This document shows, piece after piece, positions 1 through 10,619 of a DNA stretch of 64,000 nucleotides; positions within the stretch are counted from its first letter, which is position 1, and every line of letters starts with the position of its first letter. A program made the translations under genes and the position numbers. The notes beneath the pieces were generated by a model. The model did not search any database. It saw only the letters and a program-made list of their open reading frames with translations, and was not told where the DNA came from. This stretch comes from Bacillus timonensis (GTDB lineage: Bacteria > Bacillota > Bacilli > Bacillales > Bacillaceae_L), in the NCBI GenBank assembly GCA_020171895.1, contig JAIVAN010000003.1:806001-870000 (forward strand), read 5' to 3'.

Positions 1-304
1 TATATCCTACGCAGTCAACTAAACGAATATTCACATCTAATCCTTCATTAACATGGACTGAAACAGCTTGATTAGGAACGAACTTTGGCTCAGTAGTCAT
101 AATTGTCTTTCCTGCAGCACTTTGTGGAAGTTCATCCTGCGCCCGTGCTTTATCAGCTTCATTACCGATGTTCGGCAATACTACTAGTTCCATAAATTTT
201 TTAATGAAAGTAGATTTACCCGTTCTTACAGCTCCAACTACACCTAAGTATATATCGCCACCAGTTCGTTCAGCGATATCTTTGAAAATATCTACCTTTT
301 CCAA
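1..304 (-). CDS. spoIVA: Stage IV sporulation protein A, SpoIVA (5' part only)
   Basis: The N-terminal 101 residues of SpoIVA, the ATPase that polymerises on the outer forespore membrane as the basement layer of the spore coat. The visible part matches the family closely, with a Walker A motif (GAVRTGKST, residues 24-32) including the lysine at position 30. The start is a TTG at 302-304, chosen because GGGAGGGG at 310-317 lies 5 nt upstream and because the resulting start (MEKVDIFKDI) matches known SpoIVA. The rest of the protein lies beyond the left edge of the window. Identity is near certain from sequence and from the neighbours yphF, yphE and gpsA. Confidence 0.97.
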   Translation of the reverse strand, partial: MEKVDIFKDIAERTGGDIYLGVVGAVRTGKSTFIKKFMELVVLPNIGNEADKARAQDELPQSAAGKTIMTTEPKFVPNQAVSVHVNEGLDVNIRLVDCVGY

Positions 305-462
305 GTGATCCCCTCCCGATCATAGACTTCTGGGATAATATTATCCATAATAATAAGTATTCTAGGACATTATATATTTATGATGTTGTCCTACTTAATT
401 ATGACTATTTTTAGAAAGAATTTTTTGAATTCCATTTTCATGCATTTTCTGTGGAAATTAAA

Positions 463-499
463 AACCCTTCTCTAAGAGTTTATTCTCTTGAGAAGGGTT
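463..499 (-). terminator. Rho-independent terminator after yphF
   Basis: AACCCTTCTC (463-472) pairs with GAGAAGGGTT (490-499). On the minus strand the hairpin is followed by a T-rich stretch. It sits just past the yphF stop and separates yphF from spoIVA. Confidence 0.85.
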
Positions 500-505
500 C
501 ATGAC

Positions 506-1228
506 TCATTTATTGAAAAAAATTGGTTCATTTTTATCAGTATCTATTGTGTAAGGCAAAGAGTGTGCTGGAACAAACATCGAATTCTCTACCAATAGTT
601 GTCTAATATCATCTCCATGAGCATATGGATGATTATTTTCTTGAAGAGCCTTAAATAAATCTATTGAATAATCGACTACAATTTCAATTTCATTTGTAAT
701 AACAAAGGGCAAATTATTACCAGTAAATGGACTGACTACATACGGTTCTTCTTTTAACCCTAGTTTATTATAGTCTATCGAAAAAACATTTTCAGCTATA
801 ACGTCCTTAAATGGCGGATAGCCGTTTGATTGTCTAAAAACGTCTATTCGCATTTTTAAATCTCTAATTTTTTCAGTTACCTTTAAGTCCAATAATTTTA
901 CTGTTGGATCTGTTTCAACATCTACAAGCACATACAAGTAAACACCACCACTTTCATATGCAGAACCTGGAGCATCTTGTATATATCTAGGTATCAATTT
1001 ATTGAAGTCTATCGGATATTTATGATAAATAGGCGTTTCCATATCTCGATTTTTTATTGGGAGTAAACCACCATTATCTTCTTTATATGTATTAACAGCA
1101 TTTTGTACAGATAGTATTTGGTCTTCGTATGGAATTTGATTTTGTTTCAACCTACTTTCAGGATAAAGACAACCTGATAATATAGTCATACAACTAATTA
1201 GAACTATGAATTTGACTAACGATTTCAT
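506..1228 (-). CDS. yphF: Putative lipoprotein YphF
   Basis: A 240-residue secreted lipoprotein. The N-terminus has a basic start, a hydrophobic core and a lipobox LSGC with the acylated cysteine at position 20. The mature part is hydrophilic with no recognisable catalytic motif. Position between spoIVA and yphE, size and lipobox match B. subtilis YphF, whose function is not established. The gene is read from the same strand as yphE, 24 nt downstream of it, and a terminator follows its stop, so yphE-yphF is probably one short operon. Confidence 0.8.
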   Translation of the reverse strand: MKSLVKFIVLISCMTILSGCLYPESRLKQNQIPYEDQILSVQNAVNTYKEDNGGLLPIKNRDMETPIYHKYPIDFNKLIPRYIQDAPGSAYESGGVYLYVLVDVETDPTVKLLDLKVTEKIRDLKMRIDVFRQSNGYPPFKDVIAENVFSIDYNKLGLKEEPYVVSPFTGNNLPFVITNEIEIVVDYSIDLFKALQENNHPYAHGDDIRQLLVENSMFVPAHSLPYTIDTDKNEPIFFNK

Positions 1229-1252
1229 ATATACTCCATCCTTTATATATCA

Positions 1253-1453
1253 CTACTCACTTACTGGACCGCTAAACACTACAAAGAAAATAATGATGCC
1301 TGCTAACACCATAAAAAAGTAGGCAACAGTTGCAACAAGCGGCTTAATAAATCCTTTTAGTTTATATCTACTTAGATAAATAAATATTACTGCTAAAAAC
1401 ATAAAGCCCATTGCAGAGAGAGCAAACCACATTTTTATTAATCCTGGTGACAA
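1253..1453 (-). CDS. yphE: Small membrane protein YphE (DUF2768)
   Basis: A 66-residue protein with two predicted transmembrane helices separated by a short basic loop (RYKLKG). The start is a TTG (1451-1453) giving MSPGLIKMWF. It is preceded at 6-7 nt by AAAGGAGGGA, and the resulting N-terminus resembles B. subtilis YphE. A longer frame to 1477 would place the ribosome-binding site inside the coding region. Function is unknown. It sits between yphF and gpsA as in other bacilli. Confidence 0.8.
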   Translation of the reverse strand: MSPGLIKMWFALSAMGFMFLAVIFIYLSRYKLKGFIKPLVATVAYFFMVLAGIIIFFVVFSGPVSE

Positions 1454-1514
1454 AACAAATCCCTCCTTTTTCGACAAATATTATAACATAGATTTCTTTG
1501 AAAACAGAAAAAAA

Positions 1515-1544
1515 CTGAAGTAAAGAGGGGCTGCTCTACTTCAG
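1515..1544 (-). terminator. Rho-independent terminator downstream of gpsA
   Basis: CTGAAGTAAAGAG (1515-1527) pairs with CTCTACTTCAG (1534-1544) with one bulge. On the minus strand the hairpin is followed by seven T. It lies about 470 nt past the gpsA stop, so the gpsA transcript, or a transcript starting in the gap, would end here. Confidence 0.75.
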
Positions 1545-2017
1545 CATATAACTAAACAATCCCAATACCCGATAAAACAACTCTAATTATCCTACATTCC
1601 ATCTTATGCTGATAGGTACAGTAATGTATCGTCTAATGCCTATTTTATAGTAGTTGTAATGATTTTTTATTATTTATGCTTTATTTAGCCTGTTAATAAA
1701 AGACGAGTGCGGTATATTTTCGTTCAATCGCTTCGAACTTTCTCCACCCACGCCTATTTACATAGTTATCAACTAGCCATTTCAATAAACACTTTTATTC
1801 AAAACATACACTTTTGAACTTTTATTAAATCATCAGCTACTTCAGTAAAAAACTAACCAGCTTCATTCATAGATTTTTTATTGTAGGTATTTCATCTCGT
1901 TTGTATCTTTATTATATTTACATTCTCCCATGGCATAACCTCCTCACCGGTACACTCTACCTATATTATTCGAGGAGCTTGGGAGATGTGTTATAGTTTT
2001 TTTAGTAGAACCAGTCC
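1545..2017. other. Long gene-poor gap between yphE and gpsA
   Basis: About 470 nt without a supported gene. On the minus strand a strong ribosome-binding site (GAGGAGG, 1936-1943 region) lies 7 nt before an ATG at about 1932. That ATG opens only a 17-codon frame, ending near 1879. Around it, TCTCCCA...CTCCTC (about 1923-1944) and GAGGAG...GGGAGA (about 1973-1987) can pair. I see no family match. It could be a leader peptide, a short orphan gene, or the remnant of a decayed gene. Confidence 0.4.
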
Positions 2018-3052
2018 TTACAGACCACCGTCTAAAATATTCACTAAGTCTTCCATTTCATGTTTCTTAACGCGCTTCATCAAGGAATCTACTGCTTCTT
2101 TAGGATTTGTATGATTAAAGAGAACATCATACAAAGCAAATGTGATCGGCATACTTACATTCATTTTATTCGCAAGTTGATAAGCAGCTTTTGTTGTTCT
2201 AACTCCTTCTACTACCATCCCCATATTTTCCAGTACCTCATCTAGACTTTGTCCCTTACCAAGTAGATTTCCAGCTCTCCAGTTTCTAGAGTGAACACTT
2301 GTACAAGTTACAATTAGATCACCAATACCGGTTAAACCAGAAAAAGTGAGAGGATTTGCGCCCATTGCACTTCCAAGTCTTGCAATCTCAGCTAAGCCCC
2401 TTGTTATAAGAGCTGCTTTTGCATTATCTCCATAGCCTAGTCCATCTGTAATTCCTGCAGCGAGGGCTATGATGTTTTTTAGTGCACCACCAATCTCTAC
2501 ACCTACTACATCAGGATTTGTATACACTCTAAAGTGCTTATTAATAAATAAATCCTGTACCTCTTCTGCAGACTCCATATTTTTAGAAGAAACTGTAACT
2601 GTTGTTGGATGTCTTAAGCTAACTTCTTCTGCATGTGATGGACCCGACAACACGACTACATCATTAAGCAATGAATCAGGTACTTCCTGTTCTATAATTT
2701 CTGAAATTCGCAATAAAGTATCTGGTTCAATCCCCTTACTAACATGTACGATCGTAATGGGGTGATTAATTTTTTCGCAAATCTTTTGCAGCACCTCTCG
2801 AATAGCCTTTGTTGGTACTGCCAAAATAACGAATGTAACATCTGCAAGTGCTTCATCGATTAAATGAAAACCTACAATCGATGAAGGTAGTATGACATTA
2901 GGTAGATACTTAGAGTTAGTATGTTGTTCATTAATTTCGTTAATTTGTTCCTGTTTGTGACCCCACAACCTAACATCATGACCATTATCAGCAAGCACCA
3001 TTGCTAATGCAGTTCCCCAACTACCTGCACCAATAACCGAAATTTTGCTCAT
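2018..3052 (-). CDS. gpsA: Glycerol-3-phosphate dehydrogenase [NAD(P)+]
   Basis: Makes sn-glycerol-3-phosphate from dihydroxyacetone phosphate, the backbone for phospholipids. The 344-residue length is normal for GpsA. The Rossmann dinucleotide-binding motif GAGSWG is at residues 8-13. The conserved GALKNIIA segment near residue 190 carries the catalytic lysine, and [13 protein letters not shown] follows. The start ATG has GGACGGTGA upstream. It lies 22 nt downstream of der, as in B. subtilis, so the two are probably co-transcribed. Confidence 0.97.
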   Translation of the reverse strand: MSKISVIGAGSWGTALAMVLADNGHDVRLWGHKQEQINEINEQHTNSKYLPNVILPSSIVGFHLIDEALADVTFVILAVPTKAIREVLQKICEKINHPITIVHVSKGIEPDTLLRISEIIEQEVPDSLLNDVVVLSGPSHAEEVSLRHPTTVTVSSKNMESAEEVQDLFINKHFRVYTNPDVVGVEIGGALKNIIALAAGITDGLGYGDNAKAALITRGLAEIARLGSAMGANPLTFSGLTGIGDLIVTCTSVHSRNWRAGNLLGKGQSLDEVLENMGMVVEGVRTTKAAYQLANKMNVSMPITFALYDVLFNHTNPKEAVDSLMKRVKKHEMEDLVNILDGGL

Positions 3053-3074
3053 TTCTTCACCGTCCTATCTTCAT

Positions 3075-4385
3075 TTATTTTCTTGCTCTAGCTATTATTC
3101 TAATCGGTGTTCCTTCAAAACCAAAGGCATCGCGAATTCGATTCTCTAAGAATCTCTCATAAGAAAAATGAAGTAATTCAGGCTCATTTACAAAAATTAC
3201 GAAAGTAGGTGGCTTAATTGCTACCTGAGTTGCATAGTAAATTTTCAAGCGAACCCCTTTATCACTAGGAGTTGGATTCATTGCAATTGCATCCATAATC
3301 ACATCATTTAATACGCTTGTTTCTACTCTCATTGAGTGATTCTCACTAGCTAAATCAATTTTAGGTAAAAGGGTATGAATTCGTTTCTTTGTTTTAGCGG
3401 ATAAATACACGATAGGAGCATAATCTAAAAATTGGAAATTATCTCGGATTTTCTCCTCAAATTCATTCATTGTTTTCTCATCTTTTTCAATTGCATCCCA
3501 CTTGTTTACGACTATGACAACTGCTCTACCAGCTTCATGAGCATAACCAGCAATTTTTTTATCTTGTTCAATGATACCTTCTTCACCATTTATTACAACG
3601 AGAACAACATCAGAACGTTCAATTGCTTTTAATGCTCGTAAAACGCTATATTTTTCAGTACTTTCGTACACCTTACCCTTTTTTCTCATACCTGCCGTAT
3701 CAATGATGACATATTCTTTTCCATTAAAAGTATAGGAGGTATCGATTGCGTCTCTTGTTGTACCAGCTATGTCACTCACAATTACTCTTTCTTCTCCTAA
3801 CAACGCATTGACAAGTGATGACTTTCCAACATTAGGTCTTCCAATCAGGCTGAATTTGATGATCGTATCATCATAATCTTCTTGTTTATGATCTGGGAAA
3901 TGTTGAATGACTTGATCCAACAAATCACCTAAACCAAGCCCATGAGAACCAGAAATTGGTACTGGTTCACCAAATCCAAGCGCATAGAAATCATAAACTA
4001 AATCTCTCATATCAGGGTTGTCTACTTTATTTACGGCCACTACCACCGGCTTTTTGGAACGATATAATATTTTGGCAACCTCTTCATCTGCACCAGTTAC
4101 ACCTTCACGACCATTTGTCATAAACACAATTACGTCCGCTTCATCTATTGCTATTTCAGCTTGCTGACGAATCTGCGCTAAAAAGGGTTCATCACCTATA
4201 TCAATTCCACCAGTATCAATTATGTTAAAATCTTGATTCAACCACTCACCAGAACTGTATATTCTATCTCTAGTAACTCCTGGTATATCTTCTACAATGG
4301 AAACCCTTTCTCCTACTATACGGTTAAAAATAGTCGATTTCCCAACATTAGGTCTTCCAACAATTGCAACTATTGGCTTTGCCAT
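3075..4385 (-). CDS. der: GTPase Der (EngA), 50S ribosome assembly
   Basis: Tandem-GTPase ribosome assembly factor acting on the 50S subunit; essential in bacteria studied. The 436-residue protein has two complete G domains. The first G1 motif, GRPNVGKST, is at residues 10-18 with DTGG and NKVD following. The second, GRPNVGKSS, is near residue 183 with DTAG and NKWD. The C-terminal KH-like domain is present (ends IRIIARARK). The start ATG is preceded by GAGGAGG. It leads the der-gpsA pair. Confidence 0.98.
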   Translation of the reverse strand: MAKPIVAIVGRPNVGKSTIFNRIVGERVSIVEDIPGVTRDRIYSSGEWLNQDFNIIDTGGIDIGDEPFLAQIRQQAEIAIDEADVIVFMTNGREGVTGADEEVAKILYRSKKPVVVAVNKVDNPDMRDLVYDFYALGFGEPVPISGSHGLGLGDLLDQVIQHFPDHKQEDYDDTIIKFSLIGRPNVGKSSLVNALLGEERVIVSDIAGTTRDAIDTSYTFNGKEYVIIDTAGMRKKGKVYESTEKYSVLRALKAIERSDVVLVVINGEEGIIEQDKKIAGYAHEAGRAVVIVVNKWDAIEKDEKTMNEFEEKIRDNFQFLDYAPIVYLSAKTKKRIHTLLPKIDLASENHSMRVETSVLNDVIMDAIAMNPTPSDKGVRLKIYYATQVAIKPPTFVIFVNEPELLHFSYERFLENRIRDAFGFEGTPIRIIARARK

Positions 4386-4540
4386 TTTGCCTTCCTCCTC
4401 ATCAATCTATCTAAAGATTCAACATTAAAGTCTTCTAATATCGATAAATTCACTAAATTATGTATAAAAGAACACTCTATTTATTTTTAATATTAGTTTT
4501 TTCAATAAGCCGAGTAAATATTTATCATATTAGCTAAAAG

Positions 4541-4565
4541 AACCCTTCTTGTATATAGAAGGGTC
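4541..4565 (-). terminator. Terminator after the YIEGIA gene pair
   Basis: ACCCTTCT (4542-4549) pairs with AGAAGGGT (4557-4564), with T-rich sequence after the hairpin on the minus strand. It closes the yphA-yphB-capping gene cluster before der. Confidence 0.75.
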
Positions 4566-4616
4566 TAACTTTTATATTCTATCAGACTTCTTGTTATTCA
4601 ACAATGAAAACTGATA

Positions 4617-4802
4617 TTAATGTTTCACTATCACATACAATTCATCACTTAAACCATGTGCAATTCCATCAAGAATCGCTTCAAGGTTAGCTGCAACATG
4701 CTCCATTTCCTCTTTACTCTCACATGTAAAGACAGCAGTACCACCTGTAACTTTATTAGAATTTGTTGTTACAACAGCAAGAATATATTTTTCTAAATTC
4801 AC
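4617..4802 (-). CDS. Capping complex subunit for YIEGIA
   Basis: A 61-residue protein of the small family always found beside YIEGIA membrane proteins in spore formers. It is a compact alpha/beta sequence without signal or membrane segment (starts MNLEKYILAVVTTNSNKV). Its GTG start overlaps the stop codon of the upstream YIEGIA gene by 4 nt, a sign of translational coupling. Biochemical role is not established. I infer that it acts as a cytoplasmic partner of the membrane protein. Confidence 0.7.
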   Translation of the reverse strand: MNLEKYILAVVTTNSNKVTGGTAVFTCESKEEMEHVAANLEAILDGIAHGLSDELYVIVKH

Positions 4803-5695
4803 TTAATTGGACGCCCCTTTTTATTAGCATCAGATTCAGTAGGCATTCGTATTGCATTCTCTAGTGTAGGTACTTGCCCAATCACTGTAATTGCTTTTTC
4901 AATATCTTTTTCTTGTGGTAATACAAATACTCCAACTCTGCCATCATCTAAATCCCTTTTAGCTAATGGTACAAGTGCAGGTGTGCCAGAGTCTCTATAC
5001 ACTCCCAATGCTGTAGAAATATCATGAAGGATTGCTTGTCTTTGTCCTAAGTTTGCAATCGTTGATCGTGAGTTGAAATTTTTGGGCTTTAAAATAAAAC
5101 CCATGCCATAATTCAGAACTTCCTCCTGCCGAGCAGGTAAACCGATATTCATAATATAGATATTATCTACATACAATCCCGCTCCATCGAATCTGGGCTC
5201 TACATATTCAATATCAACGATATCTTTTAGTTTACTACCAGCCATTAATTTCTTAGAAATGAATAAAGAAACAATTCCAACTACTAACCCTACCCAAATA
5301 TTCCAAACTAAGTAAGAAAGAGTAGATGTAAAAGAAGTGAATATTACTAAGTAATTTCGACTCTCAAATGCGATCGCAATACCTTCAATATAAGTTTTCC
5401 CTCTAGGAACTAACTCATAATGATCTAACTCTGTAAGAGTATTTCTTTCCATATTTCTCACTTCTCTAAATTGAGATGCTGCAATTGTTAAAAACGTTAT
5501 CGCTGTAAATTCTTCTTCCATTATAGAAGGTACAGCAATTGTACCTAGTCCAGCAGCAATAAAACCTAAAGCAACATGGATGATACGACCATGCAAATAC
5601 GTCGGATACTGCCTGTAGTCTGTTCTAAGCATATATACCCTAGAAAAAACCCCTAAAGTTACACCAAAAACAATTGGTAAAGTATATTCATTCAT
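4799..5695 (-). CDS. yphB: YIEGIA-family spore membrane protein (YphB/SeaA)
   Basis: A 298-residue membrane protein with the family signature YIEGIA at residues 102-107. The N-terminal half has several hydrophobic helices and the C-terminal half is a soluble domain. It corresponds by position (between der and yphA) and signature to B. subtilis YphB, linked to sporulation. The next gene overlaps its stop by 4 nt and encodes the capping partner. yphA ends 1 nt upstream of its start, so the three form one operon. Confidence 0.8.
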   Translation of the reverse strand: MNEYTLPIVFGVTLGVFSRVYMLRTDYRQYPTYLHGRIIHVALGFIAAGLGTIAVPSIMEEEFTAITFLTIAASQFREVRNMERNTLTELDHYELVPRGKTYIEGIAIAFESRNYLVIFTSFTSTLSYLVWNIWVGLVVGIVSLFISKKLMAGSKLKDIVDIEYVEPRFDGAGLYVDNIYIMNIGLPARQEEVLNYGMGFILKPKNFNSRSTIANLGQRQAILHDISTALGVYRDSGTPALVPLAKRDLDDGRVGVFVLPQEKDIEKAITVIGQVPTLENAIRMPTESDANKKGRPIK

Positions 5696-5696
5696 A

Positions 5697-6296
5697 TTAT
5701 CCTTGTTTCTCCTTTGAATTTTTCAAATAGGTTGGATCAAAATATTTCACCAGTGATTCAAACAGTATCCAAACATAAGTGAAAGAAATAGCAATAGAAG
5801 TTGTTTCTAAAAATTGAAGGGAACCTACTTCATATGTAAATCCTAGCCTTTTAAGTATAAAAGCGAATAATAATTCACCATGACAAGTTGCTATCACTAA
5901 AGTTGACACTCGACTTACCGGCTCCTTTACTAAGGTTAAACATAAGAACAGTAAACAAACACTTAACATAATTCTTCTGTCAAATACAATCCAAATTGGA
6001 TCAAATATCTCAAATAAAAGGAAAGTTACATATGCAATTGTTATCGTTAGCGTACAGACTAGTAAATATACTATCGACTTTAACTTCTTCTTCCTAATGA
6101 GAAAGTAGCAAAAGAGAAGCGCAATAATCATGGCTAGATTAATTTTAATACCAAATAAAGAAAAATTAGTTAATGATAATGTAATTATTAACAAGATAAT
6201 AATGGATAATTGCAGTCTATAACCGTCTTTTTTCATAAAAAATGTTGTAATAATCCAAGCTGCCCAAGCTAACCAATAAAAATAAATGCCTTCCAT
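5697..6296 (-). CDS. yphA: Polytopic membrane protein YphA
   Basis: A 199-residue, very hydrophobic protein with about six transmembrane helices and no soluble domain. The ATG at 6294-6296 follows TTAGGAGGTGACGTT, so a longer TTG-started frame to 6314 is unlikely. It heads the operon with the YIEGIA gene and its capping partner. This matches B. subtilis YphA by position and topology. Function is unknown; the operon context suggests a role in spore envelope formation. Confidence 0.7.
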   Translation of the reverse strand: MEGIYFYWLAWAAWIITTFFMKKDGYRLQLSIIILLIITLSLTNFSLFGIKINLAMIIALLFCYFLIRKKKLKSIVYLLVCTLTITIAYVTFLLFEIFDPIWIVFDRRIMLSVCLLFLCLTLVKEPVSRVSTLVIATCHGELLFAFILKRLGFTYEVGSLQFLETTSIAISFTYVWILFESLVKYFDPTYLKNSKEKQG

Positions 6297-6420
6297 AACG
6301 TCACCTCCTAACAAACATTATTGGTATTTTTAACAAAAATTAACCTTTTAAATGGAATGAATATGAAATTCTTTTCAAACAAATAATGAAAAAGAGAAGA
6401 GATAAAAAAGGAGGATAACG

Positions 6421-6555
6421 ATGGGTAAAGACCGACAAGAAAGAAAGTTAAGGGAAAGTAAGGTTGTTGAATCAGACAGAGATCAATCCGTTAACTATAA
6501 AGGAGCAACTGATTTAGAGAGTCCTGGTGATGCAAGAAAAAGGAATAAATCATAA
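6421..6555 (+). CDS. ypzI: YpzI family protein (44 aa)
   Basis: A small, highly charged protein with no membrane segment, starting MGKDRQERKLRESKVVESDR and ending in a basic tail. The sequence matches the conserved YpzI family, known only as a short protein encoded beside fni/yphA in bacilli. A perfect GGAGG (6410-6414) lies 6 nt before the ATG. It is one of few plus-strand genes here and ends at a bidirectional terminator shared with fni. Function is unknown. Confidence 0.85.
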   Translation: MGKDRQERKLRESKVVESDRDQSVNYKGATDLESPGDARKRNKS

Positions 6556-6574
6556 ATTTATTGATTAAAAAATA

Positions 6575-6605
6575 AAAAAGTTGGCACTATATCGCCAACT
6601 TTTTC
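6575..6605. terminator. Bidirectional terminator between ypzI and fni
   Basis: AAAAAGTTGGC (6575-6585) pairs with GCCAACTTTT (6594-6603). The A-run on one side and T-run on the other allow termination in both directions, fitting the convergent ypzI and fni genes. Confidence 0.9.
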
Positions 6606-6623
6606 ATATTGTTTATTCTTATT

Positions 6624-7685
<1,062 letters not shown>

Positions 7686-7695
7686 TCATCACCAT

Positions 7696-8835
7696 TTATT
7701 TTAATTTATTTAACTTATCGCCGATCATTTCGCCTAGTTGGAACCCAGAAGATTCTTCTTGTTGTTGATATGCACTATAATCTTCTTCAACTGATGGTTC
7801 TTCTAATTCTTTTATACTTAGGGAAATACGTTGTTCTGATTGATTAACCTCCAAAACTTTCACATCTACTTCTTGACCTTCTTTTAATACTTCATGAGGT
7901 GTAGCGATATGTTTTGAAGAAATTTGTGAAATGTGAACGAGACCTTCTACACCAGGTAAAACCTCTACAAATGCTCCGAATGAAACTAAACGTTTTACTG
8001 TCCCATTCACAACATCTCCAGCAGAAAGTTTCTCCGAAATATTTGCCCAAGGACCAGGTAAAGTTTCTTTAATTGACAATGAAATTCTCTCATTATCTCG
8101 ATCAATTGAAAGAACTTTTACTGTTACAGATTCACCTTCATTTACAACATCAGATGGTTTATCTACATGACTATAGGATAATTGTGATATATGTACTAAT
8201 CCATCAATCCCACCAATATCAACGAATGCCCCGAAATCCGTTAATCGTTGGACTTTCCCCTCAAGAACCTGACCAACTTCAATTGATTGAATAATGTTCT
8301 GTTTTTTGTTTTGTTTTTCCTGTTCAACAACTGCTCGATGTGAAAGAATAACTCGATTCTTTTCTCGATCAAGTTCAACAACCTTTAATGTTAGTGTACG
8401 ATCCTGATATTCTGAGAAATCCTCAACAAAGAAGGATTCAACAAGAGATGCTGGAATAAAGCCTCTTACTCCTAAGTCTACCACTAATCCACCCTTAACT
8501 ACATCTTTTACAGTTGCTTCAAATGTTTCACCGGAAATGAATTTTTGTTGTAGATCGTCCCAAGCCTTCTCTGCCGATACAGCTTTCTTTGAAAGAATTA
8601 AAACATCTTCTTCAACTTTAATAACTTTTAATTCTAATTCTTCATTTTCTGATACGATATCGCTAGCTTTTTCAATGTGTAAACTTGAAAGTTCACTAAT
8701 AGGAATAATACCATCTAACTTACTGTTTTCTATACTCACAAACACTTGTTTTTCCTCTATTTTTGTCACTCTACCGGTTACTTTTTCTCCGACCTCAAAT
8801 TCCTTCACTTCAACTTGATTCATTTCATCTACCAT
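7696..8835 (-). CDS. ypfD: Ribosomal protein S1 homologue YpfD
   Basis: A 379-residue protein with four S1-type RNA-binding repeats, starting near residues 14, 100, 187 and 272. Each carries the OB-fold pattern of glycine-valine starts and SLSIKE-type ends. The C-terminus ([15 protein letters not shown]) is the conserved tail of the Bacillus protein. Firmicute S1 homologues are shorter than the six-repeat proteobacterial S1 and are not essential in B. subtilis. A strong AGGAGG precedes the ATG. Confidence 0.95.
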   Translation of the reverse strand: MVDEMNQVEVKEFEVGEKVTGRVTKIEEKQVFVSIENSKLDGIIPISELSSLHIEKASDIVSENEELELKVIKVEEDVLILSKKAVSAEKAWDDLQQKFISGETFEATVKDVVKGGLVVDLGVRGFIPASLVESFFVEDFSEYQDRTLTLKVVELDREKNRVILSHRAVVEQEKQNKKQNIIQSIEVGQVLEGKVQRLTDFGAFVDIGGIDGLVHISQLSYSHVDKPSDVVNEGESVTVKVLSIDRDNERISLSIKETLPGPWANISEKLSAGDVVNGTVKRLVSFGAFVEVLPGVEGLVHISQISSKHIATPHEVLKEGQEVDVKVLEVNQSEQRISLSIKELEEPSVEEDYSAYQQQEESSGFQLGEMIGDKLNKLK

Positions 8836-9017
8836 TGTGTTTTACCTCCTTATTCCCACCTGCTAATCTTTTTTATTCTTGCTCCAACCAATATACATAA
8901 AAATGTAAATTGATTGTTCATAAGCACAAGTGGTAACACTTGTTATTTATAAAGCAAAAAACCTCTTTTTAATAACTTCTAATAAATACTACTTTTTGTC
9001 AAGGGATTACACTTAAA

Positions 9018-9599
9018 CTATTGATAATTTTCAATTAATTTTTGTATTTCTTTCATAATAACTTCAGTAGCATCTTCAGCTGAAATTTTTTGCTCACGCA
9101 AAGTCTCCATATCAAGCGGTTTTCCATATACAACTCTTAATTTATGAAAAGCCTTATAAGGACCAATAATTGCACAAGGGACTACAACAGCTTCAGACCT
9201 TAAGGCAAAAAAGCCTACTCCAGATAACCCTTTTCCTAATTGTCCATCCTTACTCCTTGTACCTTCCGGAAAAATTCCTAATACACCGTTATTTTTCAAA
9301 ATACTTAGTGCTTTTCTTAAAGCCTCTCTGTCGCTCATTCCACGCTTAACAGGAAAAGCATTTAAATTTTCTACAATTTTTCCTAAAATGGGCATTTTAA
9401 ATAATTCTTCTTTTGCCATAAAGTGTATTGGTCGTTTTGAGGTTATTCCAACAACTGGAGGATCTAGATTGTCAATATGATTTGAACATAGTAGAACCGG
9501 TCCACTACTTGGGATATTCTCTTCTCCTATTACTTCTATTCTATATATTGGTTTAAGAATTGTAGAGACTACCCCTTTTGCAAAAGAATAAAATTTCAT
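9018..9599 (-). CDS. plsC: 1-acyl-sn-glycerol-3-phosphate acyltransferase
   Basis: Acylates lysophosphatidic acid to phosphatidic acid at the membrane. The 193-residue length is typical. The HX4D catalytic motif is visible as NHIDNLD (residues 40-46; His41, Asp46), and the phosphate-binding FPEGTRS lies near residue 112. Its start is 5 nt past the cmk stop, so cmk-plsC is one operon. Several bacilli carry an acyltransferase at this site. Which PlsC paralogue it is cannot be decided here. Confidence 0.9.
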   Translation of the reverse strand: MKFYSFAKGVVSTILKPIYRIEVIGEENIPSSGPVLLCSNHIDNLDPPVVGITSKRPIHFMAKEELFKMPILGKIVENLNAFPVKRGMSDREALRKALSILKNNGVLGIFPEGTRSKDGQLGKGLSGVGFFALRSEAVVVPCAIIGPYKAFHKLRVVYGKPLDMETLREQKISAEDATEVIMKEIQKLIENYQ

Positions 9600-9604
9600 T
9601 TAAA

Positions 9605-10276
9605 TCAAATCCTTTCAAGTGCAATATCCATGATTTTATTTACAACATCGCTTATTGAGAGAGAAGTCGTATCGATTTCGATTGCGTCATGAGCCTTCCT
9701 TAACGGAGCTACTTCACGTTCAGAATCTAATTTATCACGCTTTGCAATTTCCTGTTGTAATTTTAATAGATTTGATTCATATCCTTTTAATAGGTTTTCA
9801 TCATGTCTTCTTTTAGCTCGTTCCTCGACAGACGCAAGCAGAAAGATTTTCACTTCTGCATTAGGTAGGACATGTGTACCAATATCTCTACCATCCATAA
9901 CAACCCCACCATTTTGACCAAATTCCTGCTGTCTTTTAACCATTTCTTTTCTGACCTCTGGATGCTTCGCGACAACCGATACTGAGTTCGTTACTTGATT
10001 GTTCCTTATCGCTTCCGTTACATCAATTGAATTAATGAGAACTACTTGGCCACCTTCTACTGCTTTTAGTTCAATCCTTAAATCTCGTAGAACATCCATT
10101 AAATCATGTTCATTTTCAAGATTCTTCCCTTCTTGTATAGCCTTAAAAGTTAGGGCACGATACATAGCGCCTGTATCTATATATATGTATGATAATTTCT
10201 CTGCAATTATTTTTGCTACAGTACTTTTTCCTGCAGCTGCAGGGCCGTCAATAGCAATTGATATCCGTTTATTCAT
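9605..10276 (-). CDS. cmk: Cytidylate kinase
   Basis: Phosphorylates CMP and dCMP to the diphosphates. The P-loop GPAAAGKST is at residues 11-19, the CMP-binding DGRDIGTHV near residue 128, and the lid RRHDE follows. At 223 residues it has the usual length. Located between ypfD/plsC and ypfB as in B. subtilis. The frame starts at the only good ATG, with AGGAGG upstream. Confidence 0.97.
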   Translation of the reverse strand: MNKRISIAIDGPAAAGKSTVAKIIAEKLSYIYIDTGAMYRALTFKAIQEGKNLENEHDLMDVLRDLRIELKAVEGGQVVLINSIDVTEAIRNNQVTNSVSVVAKHPEVRKEMVKRQQEFGQNGGVVMDGRDIGTHVLPNAEVKIFLLASVEERAKRRHDENLLKGYESNLLKLQQEIAKRDKLDSEREVAPLRKAHDAIEIDTTSLSISDVVNKIMDIALERI

Positions 10277-10355
10277 AAAGTAATTTTCCTCCTAGGACTA
10301 AATGTGAAATTCATAATATTGGTTTTCTCTAAATTTTAGCGAGGATTACAATGAA

Positions 10356-10381
10356 AGATTGCAGGATTCCCCCTGCAATCT
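10356..10381 (-). terminator. Terminator-like hairpin after ypfB
   Basis: AGATTGCAGG (10356-10365) pairs perfectly with CCTGCAATCT (10372-10381). Only three T follow on the minus strand, so termination may be partial, allowing some read-through from ypfA-ypfB into cmk. Confidence 0.6.
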
Positions 10382-10386
10382 CTCCA

Positions 10387-10566
10387 TCATTGATTTAACA
10401 ATGTCTCAATTGTTTTTGTTTGCTCCTGTTTATTAACTCCCTCATAGTCAATCACTTTTGTCAAAAAAGGAGTAAAAGGGCTATAAAGTAACAATAATTG
10501 AGCAACAATTAGAAAAACAAACTGGATAAATACAAGTTTAATTAGCACACGTTCAAATCTTTTCAT
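10387..10566 (-). CDS. ypfB: Small membrane protein YpfB (DUF5359)
   Basis: A 59-residue protein starting MKRFERVLIKLVFIQFVFLI, with one transmembrane helix (about residues 9-29) and a short hydrophilic tail outside it. GAGG lies upstream of the ATG. Its place between ypfA and cmk and its shape match YpfB of B. subtilis. Function is unknown. Confidence 0.75.
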   Translation of the reverse strand: MKRFERVLIKLVFIQFVFLIVAQLLLLYSPFTPFLTKVIDYEGVNKQEQTKTIETLLNQ

Positions 10567-10619
10567 TTTGTTACCTCTTAACCGTTTTTTGGTAACAGTA
10601 TGTGTTTAAGAAGAAAGAT

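Noticed and set aside
8926-8944. Hairpin ACAAGTG/CACTTGT between plsC and ypfD considered as a terminator
   Set aside because: No T-run follows on either strand, so it was not called.
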